The translations under genes and the position numbers were made by a program. A DNA stretch of 64,000 nucleotides from Icerya purchasi. Its lineage: Eukaryota; Arthropoda; Insecta; Hemiptera; Monophlebidae. The notes beneath the pieces were generated by a model. The model saw only the letters and a list, made by a program, of their open reading frames with translations, did not search any database and had not been told where the DNA came from. Positions 19,733 through 31,295 of this stretch are shown here, piece by piece (positions within the stretch are counted from its first letter, which is position 1; each line of letters opens with the position of its first letter). The stretch lies in assembly GCA_039619475.1 (NCBI GenBank), contig CM077115.1, positions 103,863,893 through 103,927,892 of the forward strand, given 5' to 3'.

Positions 19733-22607
19733 GATTACAAATGCTCTATCGCTGTCTTCTCCTTCCCGTAAACCGTCATCGTCAGGCCATCGTGGATCAG
19801 CATCGTACCTCTGGTGGAACGAAGAATGCAATGCCGCTTTCGATCATAGTCGCGCTACATTTAGAATTTTCCGATCGAATCCTACACGCGAAAACTTCCT
19901 TGCCCACAAAAGGGCCAATGCAAGGGCTAGGTTTATTCTAAAATCGTCTAAGAAATCCTCTTGGAAAAATTTCTGTTCATCTTTTTCGAGAATTACTCCT
20001 CTCAATCATATCTGGAAAATGGCCAGAGCTTTCAAATTCCCTTCTTCTGAACGTCCTTCTATCCATACTATTTCCTCCGACAGTTTGTCTTCTTTTCTTG
20101 ATGCTGTTGCTCCTGCTTATGTTCCTAACGTTGGTGAATCCTGCCCGTTTCCTGTTACGGAAAACCCTAATTCTCATTCTCTTTTTTCTTTCCTCTGCGT
20201 TTAATATTAATGAATTAAAATCCATTCTCAAAAAATCTTCCAGCCCTACTCCAGGTCGTGATGGTATTCCCTTCTTTGTCCTAAAAAAGTTATCCGATCT
20301 TGCTCTCCGAACACTTCTTTGTATATTCAACTCCTTTTTGTCCAGAGGAGTCACACCTCCTGCCTGGAACACCTCTATTATCATTCCTATCCCTAAGAAA
20401 AACTCCTCTCTTCGTCCAATCCCTCTAGCATCGTGTCTCAGAAAACTGTTTGAGGGCATGCTTAACAAGCGCCTGATCTGGTGGCTCGAACACAATAATG
20501 TTTTTCCTTCTAATATGTTTGGTTTCCGTCCAGGCTTAGGTACTGCTGACTGCGTCAGTCTGTTTTGTTTCCTATATCTATAAATCTTTCATCGATAAAC
20601 AGTACACTTTAGCTACTTTTATCGATGTTTCCAGTGCTTTTGATAATGTCCATCTCGCTACTCTTCGAGATAGAATGATAGCAATTAACATCCCGACGCA
20701 TTTTTGTTCCCTCATTGTTAACTTGATGTGCAAATCGTACTATTCTCCTGTCGTCTTCTTCGTTCGAGGTTACAAGAGTTGTTTCACGTGGTCTTCCACA
20801 AGGATCCTGCCTTAGTCCTACTCTTTTTAATATTTATACTATTTCTGTTGCTTCTCTTTCTACGAACTCCTCTTCCTTATTTTTTGCCGATGGCATTCTT
20901 CTCTTTTCCTCATCCCGTGATATCGTAGATGCTAACGAAAATGTTAATTCGTCTCTAGCTACTTTGGAACAATCTCTTTCCTCTTTGAACGTTTCTATTT
21001 CCCCTTTAAAATCCTCTTGTATTGTCTTTTCTCTTCGTCCTTTTAATCCCGCTTTAGTCTCTGTATCCTTAAACTCCAATCTTATCCCCCGTAGGGAATG
21101 CTTCTGCTATCTCGGTGTATTCCTCAACAGTCGTCTGTCCTTTTATGAACATATTAATTTCCTTTCCTCTTCTGCCCTTAAAAGACTAAACTTACTGAAA
21201 GCTCTTTCCCCAACAAAATGGGGAGGCGATCCTTTTCTCCTTATTTCCCTGTACAATTCGATTATCCGTTCCAAATTCGACTACTGTTCCTTTATCTATG
21301 GCTCTGCCTCAAAATCACTTCTTTCCAAGCTGGATATAATTCAAAATTCTTGTATTCGTCTTTGCCTTGGTGTTCTTAGATCTTCTCGAGTACCAGCAGT
21401 TCTCGCTGAGTCTAACTCGCCTCCCCTTTTCATTCGCAGATCCTATTTAGGTTATCGTTTCTTGCGTAAACGCTTACCGTTATCATCCTCCAAACTTATT
21501 CCTTCATATCTTTCTATTCTGCAAAACTGGCGTTTTACTCCCAAGAAAATTTCTATTCTAGCCCACATTGCTTTGCGGCTAAATTCCTTTTTATCCTGCA
21601 CAATTTCTTATAACAATCTCCCTTACTTTTCTTTCAATTTTGCAGATCTCTCCAATCCTCCCAATATATTCTACTTTCCTTTTTCCTCCAAATCCCTTTC
21701 CTATCCAACAGTTATACAGGAATTCTATAGTTATATCGAATCGCGTTTTCCTTCCCATATTGCTATTTTTACAGATGGTTCGAAGGGGCCTAATGGAGTT
21801 GGAGCTTCTTTCATCATTCCGAGCATTAATTTCTCTGAATCTTTTCGTCGTACTATCTTTACGGCCGAGTTAATGGCCATTTTACGCTCCATAATCCACA
21901 TTTCCTCACATCGTTCTTCTTCTAAATGTTTAATTATCTCCGACTCCATGTGTGCTCTTAAAGCTATTTCCTCTCATATCCCCTCTCACTCTTCTGACCT
22001 TTTCTTCCTCCGTATTCGCTCTCTCATTCACACTCTCTTCTTACTTCACGCTATCCGCATTGATATGCTCTGGGTGGTCCCCAGTTATATAGGGATAGAG
22101 GGTAACGAAATATTCCTTGGCTCAGATTGCCGTATCCTCCCACTTTTTTTTCTCTAAAATTCCCGTTTCTAATTTACTCCCATTGTGCAAAAAGTTTCAT
22201 GTTAGATTTTGGTCAGATTTTCCTCCTTTTCTAATCATCCTTCCTTTTATTTTTCCATCCAACCTAATCTTCCCACGCGGCCTTGGTTTTACGATTTTCC
22301 TTCGCTTCACCGCTCCGTTATTATCCCTATTATCCGTTTACGTCTGAATCATACTCTTCTTCCTTCCTCACGTTTTCGTTTTCATCTCGCTTTATCCCCT
22401 TAATTATCCTCTTAATTCTGAAGACGAAGCCGTCTGTGATCCTGACCATATCCTCTTTGAATGTTCATCCCTCGTGAACGAACGCACCTCTTTATATTCC
22501 AATCTGCTGTCACTCAAACTCCCTACTCCTTATTGTGCCTCGTATATCTCTTATCGTTTCCGTCGATCTCAGTTGCTCCTATCCTCAGTTCCTTTATCTT
22601 ATCAATA
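19733..22607 (+). pseudogene. LINE A ORF2: endonuclease end, RT, RNase H, zinc tail
   Basis: The best-preserved LINE A polyprotein. LWWNEECNAAFDRSRA near 19810 is the end-of-endonuclease linker. A frameshift near 20200 leads to TPGRDGIPFFVLKKL, IIPIPKK and NMFGFRPGLGT (20250-20583). Motif A ATFIDVSSAFDNVH at 20612 is in a third frame. From 20790 one long frame runs to 22157: GLPQGSCLSPTLFN, FFADGILLFS at 20880-20906 (FADD changed to FADG), KFDYCSFIYGSASKSLLSK, then RNase H with IAIFTDGSKGPNGVGA, TIFTAELMAIL, CLIISDSMCALKAI and SYIGIEGNE. The tail near 22330 has IRLRLNHTLLPSSR and CDPDHILFEC (C-x3-H-x4-C). Several frameshifts and the lost catalytic Asp make it inactive. Confidence 0.88.
20964..22157 (+). 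pseudogene. Longest open segment of LINE A ORF2 (RT thumb plus RNase H)
   Basis: A 397-codon uninterrupted stretch. The true reading frame extends upstream to at least 20790, so the ATG at 20964 is internal and not a real start. RNase H residues visible: Asp in TDGS (about 21774), Glu in AELMA (about 21865), Asp in SDSM (about 21945). The fourth acidic position is altered because the sequence after EGNE reads IFLGSD rather than xxAD. Codons are C/T-rich on this strand, unlike neighbouring AT-rich DNA. Confidence 0.8.
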
Positions 22608-22706
22608 GCTGACCGAATCGACATTTAACTGATCCTTCTCCTTCCTTTCGTTTCTGGGCGAAGATCCTTTGTTGACATGCCCAAAGGGGGGTTAAAAAAA
22701 AAAAAA

Positions 22707-22714
22707 AGCTTCCA
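22707..22714. repeat. 8-bp target duplication, right
   Basis: AGCTTCCA directly after the A run. It pairs with 19716-19723. Confidence 0.88.
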
Positions 22715-23127
22715 ATATTACCCTTCTATCTGCAGATGCTCATTCTAAACTATGGTTTAACTCCTACGTCTCCTCCTCATTCTTCAACCCGGATTTCTTT
22801 TTCTTGTCTTTTCAATCTTTCTTTCCTCGCTTCCCCTGGTTTTATTATTTTTCTTCTATGCGTCGCTCCAACCTCTCTGCGATTTGCCACCTGTGTTTTG
22901 GGCACAGTTTGCTAGGTGTTCTTCGTTAATTCTTTCTCTTCTTTCTCCTTTTGTTATCCAAGCTCTTGAGTTTTTTTTTTGTCAGTTATCTCTGCTGCTG
23001 TAAGGGTCTGACTCTTGCCCCTCTTTTCTTTTGTTCTTGGGCCAATGTTCATGTTGCCTAATCCATAAAAAAAGAGAATTTACTTGCTCTGAGCTAATAT
23101 CCATAGTTGGCATGCCTAGAAAAAAAA
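22715..23127 (+). pseudogene. LINE A host copy, 3' piece and 3' untranslated region
   Basis: Resumes with the same sequence as 13617-13760 (SNITLLSADAHSKLWFNSY), then SMRRSNLSAICHLCFGHSLL (the LRLGHS region). The zinc motif is deleted. The family's 3' signature follows ('ttgggccaatgtt', 'ttggcatgcc') and A-rich ends at 23079-23086 and 23119-23139. Confidence 0.8.
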
Positions 23128-26100
23128 AATAAAAAATAAAACAGTACCCGAATGTTGCGGCAGATAACACAGATTTCGTATAAGGCGAAAAAAATTTGCT
23201 GCAACCTGATCTCAAAACAACATTTATAATGGTGATACTGGATGGATGAAGATGCGCAAGGCAAAAAAAAAAAGGCGAAAATTAGAAGCAACATCGAATT
23301 CGAACAAATTGAGACAGATAAACCGGATGTATTTAGTGTGTTATTCAACTTCTGATTTATAAGAAATGCCACATCGTCAATAGTGTAGAAGTATTGAAAA
23401 GAAAAAGGAAAAGGAAAAGGAAATTAAAATTGCAAATTGAACGTGTCACAAAATGCAAATGAATTTTTGTGCCATCGCCGGTCTATCCGTAGTCACAAAA
23501 TGCGTTTATGGCTAAAGAATTTGGTGTGTGCTTTTTACAGCTTCATTTAGAACTGGATACTCGGTGCACGATGGAAGTAAACAGACAGTGAAATTACCTT
23601 CAAAATACACAGAAAAATAAAATTTGTCAATATTGGAAAAGGCTGTAAAATTTTTGCGAAAAAATTGCAGAGAAGGCAACAATCTCGGCAGCAAAGAATT
23701 AAATTAATGATAGAACGACGTGTCTGCGGTCGAGTAAGAACAGATGAAAAAACGAAAAGAAGTTAAATCGAACTGAACATTTTTTAGGTGGAAAAGAAAA
23801 CAAAAACTTCTGAATGTTAGTCCGAGGAAGTTCATTATTGTTGCAGAGCGGCATTCCATGCACGACGAAAGCGTATCATTTGTTGAAATAGTATAACGGA
23901 GGATTCCTAACACGGCGGAATCATTGAGAGAAATGGTAAGAGCCTATCCGTTAGTGCTCGAGAGTATGCCCGATGGGAACGCGAAATTGAGGTTTTTATA
24001 GGAAGCTGAAATTAGATTATGGAAAGCTTCGGTAGGAGACGGTGAGACATAATTGGCATAAGAAAGAATGTTTGATTTAATTTTTTAGCTTCATAAATGA
24101 TAAACTGGCGTATTTTGTTGTGATCTTTAAAAGGTGTTTTGTAGTAGACGACCATTAAGAGAATAACTATCGTTCTAAAAATTAGTGTTCGAAAGGGGGT
24201 ACTAGATTATTTTTTTTTTTTTTTTTTTTTTGGATTCGACTGAATAGGATTTAAAGAATCCAAAAGTTTTTGCGGACAGAAATATGGTCAGATAAAAAGG
24301 AGTTTTCAGATTTCAGTTGCACAAACTGAAATGATAAATTTAGAATTTACCTTAGTTTTGAAGCGCAACGAATAGAAAACGCACTGAAACAGACGATGGG
24401 ATAATATCCTTTCACAGGCCCGTTCCCAGAATTGGGGGGGGGGGGGTGAAAATTTTCTTCGCATATTTATTTTATAACTAACAATACATTTTTCACTAAT
24501 ATTCGTACTATTAATAATTTCCATCATTTTGATTTATTATTAATAATTCACATAAATGAATTACCCCGTATAAACATTAATAAAAATTACATATGTTATT
24601 AATTATACTCATAATAAAAAATTTTGCATAAGATATTAATGAAGTACCTAAAAATATGGAGCATATTTTTCTCTTTTAAAAGTAGGTAAGAACACCCTAA
24701 AAAATCATCAATATTTATTTTAAATTTGTGATTTTTTTCAGATTTTTGTGTATACATAATAACTATTTCAGTTCTCATGGGGAGGGTTTAACCCCCCCCC
24801 CCCCCCGGGACACGGCCTTGTCCCTTCAAAAAAGAATTGGTGAATACCAGAGATTTCGCTGTACATAAGTATTATATATTATTAGCGAAACAAGTAAAAG
24901 TATTTTTTTTTTTTTTTTAACCCCCCTTCGGAAAAGTAGGAAAGATAAAGGTATAAAGAATTTTTGCTTTGCAATCTCAGTGCAGCTGATACAGGTTTTG
25001 TTTTTTATTTTTAACGGTAATAATTTATACAAAGAAACGACTATCGAACGAAACGAAGTAATGTAGCGAAAAAGTTAAACAGAAATCAAGTTTACGGGAT
25101 TCAAGAGGAACCGTGGTTAGAAGTTATAATTGTTTCCTGTTCACAATGACTTTGAGCGGAGAGGTAATGCTTATGCCGCGTAACATTGTTCGTTTTTCGG
25201 CTAATGTTGCGCAATTAAGCAAATGGCGTCAATGTTGTAATATTAAAAAAATAAGAAAAACAAATCAACTACCGTATACCATCATTAATGACTATCAAGA
25301 TCGGATTTATTGGGGTCGTTTGATTGTTGCTTTCTTTTTTTTTCTAAATAAAGGAAGGGGGACTAGATGGTCTTTTCTTTTTAATAATTAGCGAGAAAAA
25401 TTAAAATGCGTGGAAAGTGCGACGTTAAGAGAATATAATTGTAAGTATCGAAGGCTTCTGAAATGAAAAAGTGAAGAAATGATAAGAAGGAGTAATTAAG
25501 CAATCTCGTTAACGTCGCACCGCTGATATAACAAAATAAACATAACCGATAATGAAAAGTATACCATCAATAAGATCCCGAACATTAAACTTCAGTTTTT
25601 TTTTGAAAAGAGATACTTAATGATCTCTGTATAATTTTCATAATTACGTAATAATTATATCAGATATGCTAGGTTAATTTGAAAATAGATTATTTATAAA
25701 TATTGCACATTATGAGGCATTCAATTAATTTATACAGTTTTGTGCTTCGTACAAACTGCAGCAGTCGACCCGCTGACGATTATTCTCTCTGTTGTTTCTT
25801 CTCTAGTGTATCCAATAATCCTAACAGGTTTTGTTAAAGTACCATCATTAAAAAGAAGTGTTAAATTTACAGGTTTTACTATAGCATTATCAATGGAATC
25901 AGAAAAGTTGAGAGTTGTATCTTTATGGCTTTTTTTTTTTTATAAAAAAACGTTAAATTTGCTATATAAAATTAGTAGTGAGTAGAAAATTACCTAATTT
26001 CCTATCAAAAATAATATTTTATTTACATATAAAATTACAAAAATCAAAAGTTCAGACTAGGCGTAATTCACTAGTATTAACGCGTTTAGAATTTTTTGAA

Positions 26101-26285
26101 AATGCGCTGTGTATTGTGAATCGTAAAAAGGGCGCGGCCGATTGTCCGCCATTATTCTAAATTACAACGTTCAAACAGCAATACCACCGTATTGAAAGGG
26201 AAAAATTGAATTAAACCGAGTAATAGTGAATTCGCCATTGACAAATACGCCGTTAATAATACATTTATGATGTTTAGGAAATTGC
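23128..26285. other. Interval without recognised genes; homopolymer tracts and a small hairpin
   Basis: No coding motifs recognised. Holds a T22 run near 24210-24231, G13 at 24434-24446, C15 at 24792-24806, a T run with 'aaccccccttcgg' near 24903-24930, and an inverted repeat (GTGCGACGTTAA near 25420 against its complement near 25508-25521). The G13 and C15 tracts face each other 345 bp apart next to TGAAA and TTTAA. Confidence 0.5.
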
Positions 26286-26289
26286 ATTT

Positions 26290-26457
26290 TAAATTTCGAT
26301 CCGACTCTTATTCCTTTTCTAATCAGCTGTCCTTTTATCTTACTGTTCAACCGTTTAATTCGCTTTATTCTTAGGTTACAACTTTCTTCCGGAGCTACAT
26401 TATTTCTTTCTTTTGTTCATTATAATTTCCTTCCATCATCTCATTATCGTTTTTCTC
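26290..26457 (+). pseudogene. LINE A tail, 5' piece of a copy split by hAT
   Basis: Frame reading NFLPSSHYRFSLI at 26425-26460 matches TLLPSSRFRFHLA of the better copy near 22350. It breaks at 26457 and continues at 31024 after the nested hAT elements. Confidence 0.7.
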
Positions 26458-26465
26458 TTATAGAC
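26458..26465. repeat. 8-bp target duplication of outer hAT, left (TTATAGAC)
   Basis: Matches TTATAGCC at 31016-31023 at seven of eight positions. Confidence 0.75.
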
Positions 26466-27100
26466 TAGTGATGGGTAAAGTTTCAAATATTTTTTTGGAA
26501 CGTCACGTTGCAGCATTCTAGTGATCAGGATAATTTAGTTACAAAGTTATAAACTTTTAAAAAAAGAGTAACTTATGTAAACAAAATGGAACTAAATTTA
26601 AATATAGTTTAAAATCTGAAACAATTCAGAGCCAATAGAAGATAGTTTCATCTTAATATCTCGAAACTTTAATTAATTATTTAAAATAAATACGCTGTCT
26701 AAATTTAAATTATTAACATAATTTATACATTAAATTTTTACAAATTGCATAATAAATACATTTTCACGCAATACTAATAAGCGCTATTGCATTTGTTTTA
26801 AAAAAAATTTTATTACTTACGGTTGATGTTTTAACCTAAATTTAATTATACTAAACTAAAAACTAAAATAAAACTCTAAATTAATTTGCTGAAACAAATC
26901 AAAAATAAAATAGTTCGAAAGAGAAATTATAAAAAAAGTGATGCGTGATAGATACCAAAATAAAATGAAGTAGTAGATTTAGAATTTATAACTGCGTCAT
27001 AAACAGTAAAAAAAAATCAGTAATGTTTTGATAAGGACCATACTGTTAAAAATTTTGATGATAGTGTAAAATTCCAGAGTCGTTACTGACCCCAGTAATC

Positions 27101-27108
27101 ATCACACT
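27101..27108. repeat. 8-bp target duplication of inner hAT, left (ATCACACT)
   Basis: Perfect match to 30454-30461. Eight bases is the hAT-superfamily duplication length. Confidence 0.95.
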
Positions 27109-30100
27109 CAGTTCCGGATTAACCAAGTAGCAAGAGTAGCAATTGCTACGGGCTCCCCGCGCATCCAAACCCGCCTCTGCCTGAGCGTTATTTTTTGAGT
27201 GAAACTTATTAAGTCGTGGTATATTGAATTTACTTGAGATGTCACTAAAACGTGAAACGATACACCTTTTCCAACCGAGACAATCCATTGCGGACAATAT
27301 TTATCCGATGATTACGTTGGCGAAAATAAAACATGTCATAATTTCATAAGGTAAACACGTACAAGTTCTACAAAAAGTCGCTCGTATAAATTTTAATCGG
27401 CCTGATAATTGGCTCTACAAAAAGTCTGACGTGTGCGAGCATTCTTACTCTACACTCAGTGTGGATCCGTAGTAGAATTGAAATAGCTCGATTCAAAATG
27501 TTGAAATTGTCTATTTATTTGTAAGACTTATAGTTCACATTATTTTTATTATAATTTAGCAATCATATAGCAAAAAATTATTTTCTGGTAATAAATCTAT
27601 GTAAGTTATAAAAGTAATGAGAGATTTCCTGCAATTAAATTTCTCATAACCATTTCGTAATTCTGACATAGTAAGATCGTTACCAATTTCGTTCACAAAT
27701 AATTTTCGGTATGCCCGGTTCAAACTTTTGTCCATCGTGGTATTAAAATAAGCTAAATATTTTTTTTTTTTTTTTTTCGAAAAGAGCTCTCAAAGGGGAC
27801 AGTTTTGGTATTAAAATAAGTTGAATATTGAGACGGATTCGGCCGCCATGACGATATATGATCACGCCGTCCAAGTTAGAAAATAATGATAATAATTATG
27901 ATAAATTCCAAACTACGTTTTTTGACAATTTCCCAGGCAAATCATTTCAATTTCTTAGGCTTCCTCGGGCAGCGTGCAAACATCGAATTCTTCAGCAAAG
28001 ACGCTAAATCGGCAAACTTTGACGGAGATTATTGGATTGCGAAAGGAAGCAGCAAACTGCAACATATGAACAGTGACTTTTTAAGTTCAAAGAAAATTTA
28101 TGAAAAAGAAATTAGTCCACGATTCTGCTAAAAGTGATTTTTCACTTATAAACATAAACCTAATACTATAACTCGCGTCGGAAATTGGTTATGCTATTCA
28201 GAAACTAAAGGGCGACTTTTCTGTTTTGTTTGCAAAGTTATCGATTCAGATATTAATCAGTCAGCACGGTTTACGAAAGATGGGTTTGATGATTGGAAGA
28301 ATGCGAAAAAATTTGTTGAAAAGGCACGAAGAAAGTACTCGCATAGAAAAGCTATAATTTCGCTGTTAAATCGCAAAAACAGGAATGCGTGTGTCGATTC
28401 TCAACCTGTAAGCCAAACTCAGACTGAGAAAAATTATTGGCAGATGCTTTTAAAACGAATTATTGCAGTAATAAAGTTATATTAGCAGAACGAGGTCTTG
28501 CGTTTCGAGGTAGTGATGAAATTATTGGTTCAACACATAATGGGAATTACTTAGATTTATTAGAATTACTCATTCGACGTTTTTATGGCCCAACATATTC
28601 AAACTTATGCCCATGAATAGGACACACGTCATATTTATCTAAAACAACAATCAAATTAATCATCAAGCATGCTGGATCACATTGTTTGCGAAATTAAAAG
28701 ATCCAGGTACTATTCAGTGGCATTAGATTCTACTACAGATATATCGCATGTAGACTTTAACTTTGATAGTGCGCTTTATTCTACCATCTGGGGCAGTTGA
28801 GAGATTTGTTACAATTCTTAGACATAGAAGGCCATACTGCTGAACAACTTGCCTAAAGTTTACTAGATTTCTTAGGTAAGAATCGCACTGATATCAAAGA
28901 TTTTCGGTAAAACATGAGCGAAACCTGCAAGCACGAATTAAAAGAATACATAAATATGCAGAATACATTCCCCGTCTTGCATATTCATTAAATTTAGTTG
29001 CTAAGTGCATTGTAGATTGTTGCACAGAAGCATTATTTTTTTTTGATTTTATTGAAAATCTTTATAATTTTTTTTTTCTGCTTCTACACATCGTTGCAGT
29101 CTTCTTACGAAAGCCCTTCTTTCGAAAATTCCGATTTTGAAAAGGTTATCGGATACACTAGGTGGTCCGCCAGAGCTGACGCTACGAAGGCGCTTTTATG
29201 TGGTTTTACCACTATCGAGCAAGTGTTGAATGACATTTGCAATGATATAGATCAAAAGGCAGAGTGCCGTAATTAAACTTACGGACTAGTTTCGAATAAG
29301 TTGGAAACGGGAATAATGGTAATTGCGTAGAATGGTATCCTAGAACGCGTGCAAGCGACTAGTGCGTCGCAGCAATTGTCTAATATAGACCTTGATACAG
29401 GGTACGCCCCCTTTATGAATCATTATATGAATATGTCTAAACAATGCGATCCACATCTTCAGATATTGAAGCAAAAGCCAAAGATCTGACAAGCTGTCAT
29501 GAATATCAGCAACAAACTTCAAGACGACGTAAGTGAAACACAAAGTATGACCATTTTAGCGGTTCTAGTACACTTGACAAATTTCTTGAAAATAAAACAC
29601 CTGGTAAATAGTTTGAAATTGAGGCGTTTGTTGTCATTATTGATAAAACACCATCTGCTTTAGATAAACGCGTGAAAGCCAAAAACTTAGTGGTGTTTTC
29701 GGAATATTTCGACAGTTAAAATCTATTACAGCAAAAGATATTTTGAAAAAAACTCCAATTGTGGTCAGCGCTTATGCAAATGAGTTGGAAGATAGTCTAG
29801 ACGACGAATTAGTGCATTGTGCCGAGCTACTAAAAACGGATAGTGCGATTGACAGTTCAAAAAACGAAGCTCTGCAAATTAAATATCATAAATTACTAAT
29901 GGATAATTCATTAGAATCATGTTTGCCCAATTTAGAAATTGCTTTGCGCATTTATTTATCTCTCACGATGATTAACTGCAGTGGCGAACGTTCATTTTCG
30001 ACATTGAAGCGTATAAAAAATTAATTAAATGAGTCAAGAACGTCTGAATAATCTCTCTTTGATGAATATAGAATATGATTTACTCAGAGAAATTCGATTC

Positions 30101-30453
30101 GAATAGTGTTATCTCTAAATTCGCGCACATTAAATCTAGAAAAGTTACTTTGTATAAGTTTAAAAAACAATAAAAGTTCATCGTTATTAATCGTCAGTTT
30201 TAAAATGTTATTTTCTTATCAAAGTTATTCTAAATTGCCAAGGCAATCTCAACTCTGGCTTTTTTTATTTGTCAAAGGTCAACAGGGCCTATTGTAATCT
30301 ACTTTACTATTAAACACTAACATAATTTGTAACCCATAGATAGCAAATAAACATATTAAGTATTGAATTATTGTTTTACCACTTTGCACTTAAGAACTTA
30401 ATAGATCTCGATAGAATTTGCTACAGGCCCGGCGCTTGCTTAATCCGGCATTG
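27109..30453 (+). mobile_element. Inner hAT element, ZMYM1-like type (3345 bp)
   Basis: Terminal inverted repeats CAGTTCCGGATTAACCAAG on the left and, reverse-complemented, CAATGCCGGATTAAGCAAG on the right. Perfect ATCACACT duplication. Contains a decayed transposase of the TTF-zinc-finger/DUF4371 type on the plus strand. It inserted into an older non-autonomous hAT. Confidence 0.93.
27886..30105 (+). pseudogene. hAT transposase relic, ZMYM1-like (TTF finger, DUF4371, dimerisation domain)
   Basis: In order: an 81-codon open start with ISPRFC at its end (27886-28131). WLCYSETKGRLFCFVCK near 28180-28235 is the TTF-type zinc finger. GFDDWKNAKKFVEKARRKYSHRKA follows closely. YYSVALDSTTDISHVD near 28705-28755 is the catalytic-core Asp region of DUF4371 proteins. 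AYSLNLVAKCIVDCC near 28985 and ASTHRCSLL near 29080 follow, then SARADATKALLCGF near 29170. NLEIALRIYLSL and NCSGERSFSTLKRIKN near 29930-30022 are the C-terminal hAT dimerisation region. Stops and frameshifts separate the pieces, so this is a pseudogene. ZMYM1-like is a family label and does not imply the host gene. Confidence 0.88.
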
Positions 30454-30461
30454 ATCACACT
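30454..30461. repeat. 8-bp target duplication of inner hAT, right
   Basis: ATCACACT immediately after the right terminal repeat. Confidence 0.95.
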
Positions 30462-31015
30462 ATGCGCAATCATCACCATAAAGGTGCTCCGCTTATATGT
30501 ATAGATTTAACTAAAACGTAAATAACACTAATGCACCATGCAACGACAATTTAACCAGTATACGGATAGAAACATATTATACGCTTTTCAGTTATTGTAA
30601 CTAAATTCGTAACTGAAGAACTTCGTTCCCAACCAGTTACAGCAGAATAATGTCGTCGATCTATTCATCATCTGATTGCTTTATGGGTACATATCACCAC
30701 GTAATAAGCTAGTGAGATGTGACCAATAACGGAGCAAGCAGTGTGAGTAATATATACAAACTGTATGAGTGATAAAGATAAAAGGTGTCATTTGTACCCG
30801 TAATCATTGTCTAATATTATTGCGCAGCTAATCGTTTCTTTTGTTCATTTGCAAAACTCTTCTATTCTTTTAGTTACAACGGTTACTTCTCATTCCTGTT
30901 ACACGAAAGTGACAGGTGTATGTAACGTAAACACGTTACCGATTGGAATGGAACGAACTATTATAGAGCTGGAACTCGTTTCTAGTTACGTTCCTCATTA
31001 GCTTACACATCACTA

Positions 31016-31023
31016 TTATAGCC
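31016..31023. repeat. 8-bp target duplication of outer hAT, right (TTATAGCC)
   Basis: One mismatch to 26458-26465. LINE A coding sequence resumes directly after it. Confidence 0.75.
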
Positions 31024-31295
31024 TATCATATTCCTTTGCATCTCCGCAACGATGACAATTGGGAATGTAATTCCGATCACATTCTTTTCGAATGTTCCGC
31101 TAACTTAATGAAATTAATATTCCTAGCCAACATAGTGCTACGCGTTCTTTCATTTCCACTCCTTTTTGTTTCCCTTCCTCTTGGTTCATTTATTATCTCC
31201 ATTGCTGGTCGCATACGAATTTAAGTAAATCGTTATAATTTTTCGTTGAATTTCGGCCAACGTCCTTTATAAAGCGAGCTCAAAAAAAAAAAAAA
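31024..31295 (+). pseudogene. LINE A tail, 3' piece with poly-A
   Basis: Frame YHIPLHLRNDDNWEC then NSDHILFECS carries the C-x3-H-x4-C motif of the family at about 31068-31098. The 3' untranslated region has 'cggccaacgtcct' and ends in an A14-15 run at 31281-31295. It is the continuation of 26290-26457. Confidence 0.8.

Larger units (their letters stand above)
19724..22706 (+). mobile_element. LINE A copy inserted in another LINE A
   Basis: 5'-truncated, with target duplication and a ~14-base A tail at 22694-22707. It carries the end of the endonuclease, RT, RNase H and a C-terminal zinc tail. It interrupts an older copy of the same family inside the RNase H region, and the interrupted copy can be read through using the relative at 13505-13760. 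Confidence 0.9.
26466..31015. mobile_element. Outer non-autonomous hAT element (about 1.2 kb without its insert)
   Basis: Ends are TAGTGATGGGTAA on the left and, reverse-complemented, TAGTGATGTGTAA on the right, a typical hAT terminal motif, flanked by an 8-bp duplication with one mismatch. No coding sequence in its own DNA (26466-27108 and 30462-31015). It is inserted in a LINE A tail whose frame rejoins across it, and is itself interrupted by the inner hAT element. Confidence 0.8.

Noticed and set aside
25740..26160. Open frames of 60-81 codons as possible host genes
   Set aside because: No recognisable motif, low-complexity segments and no supporting structure.
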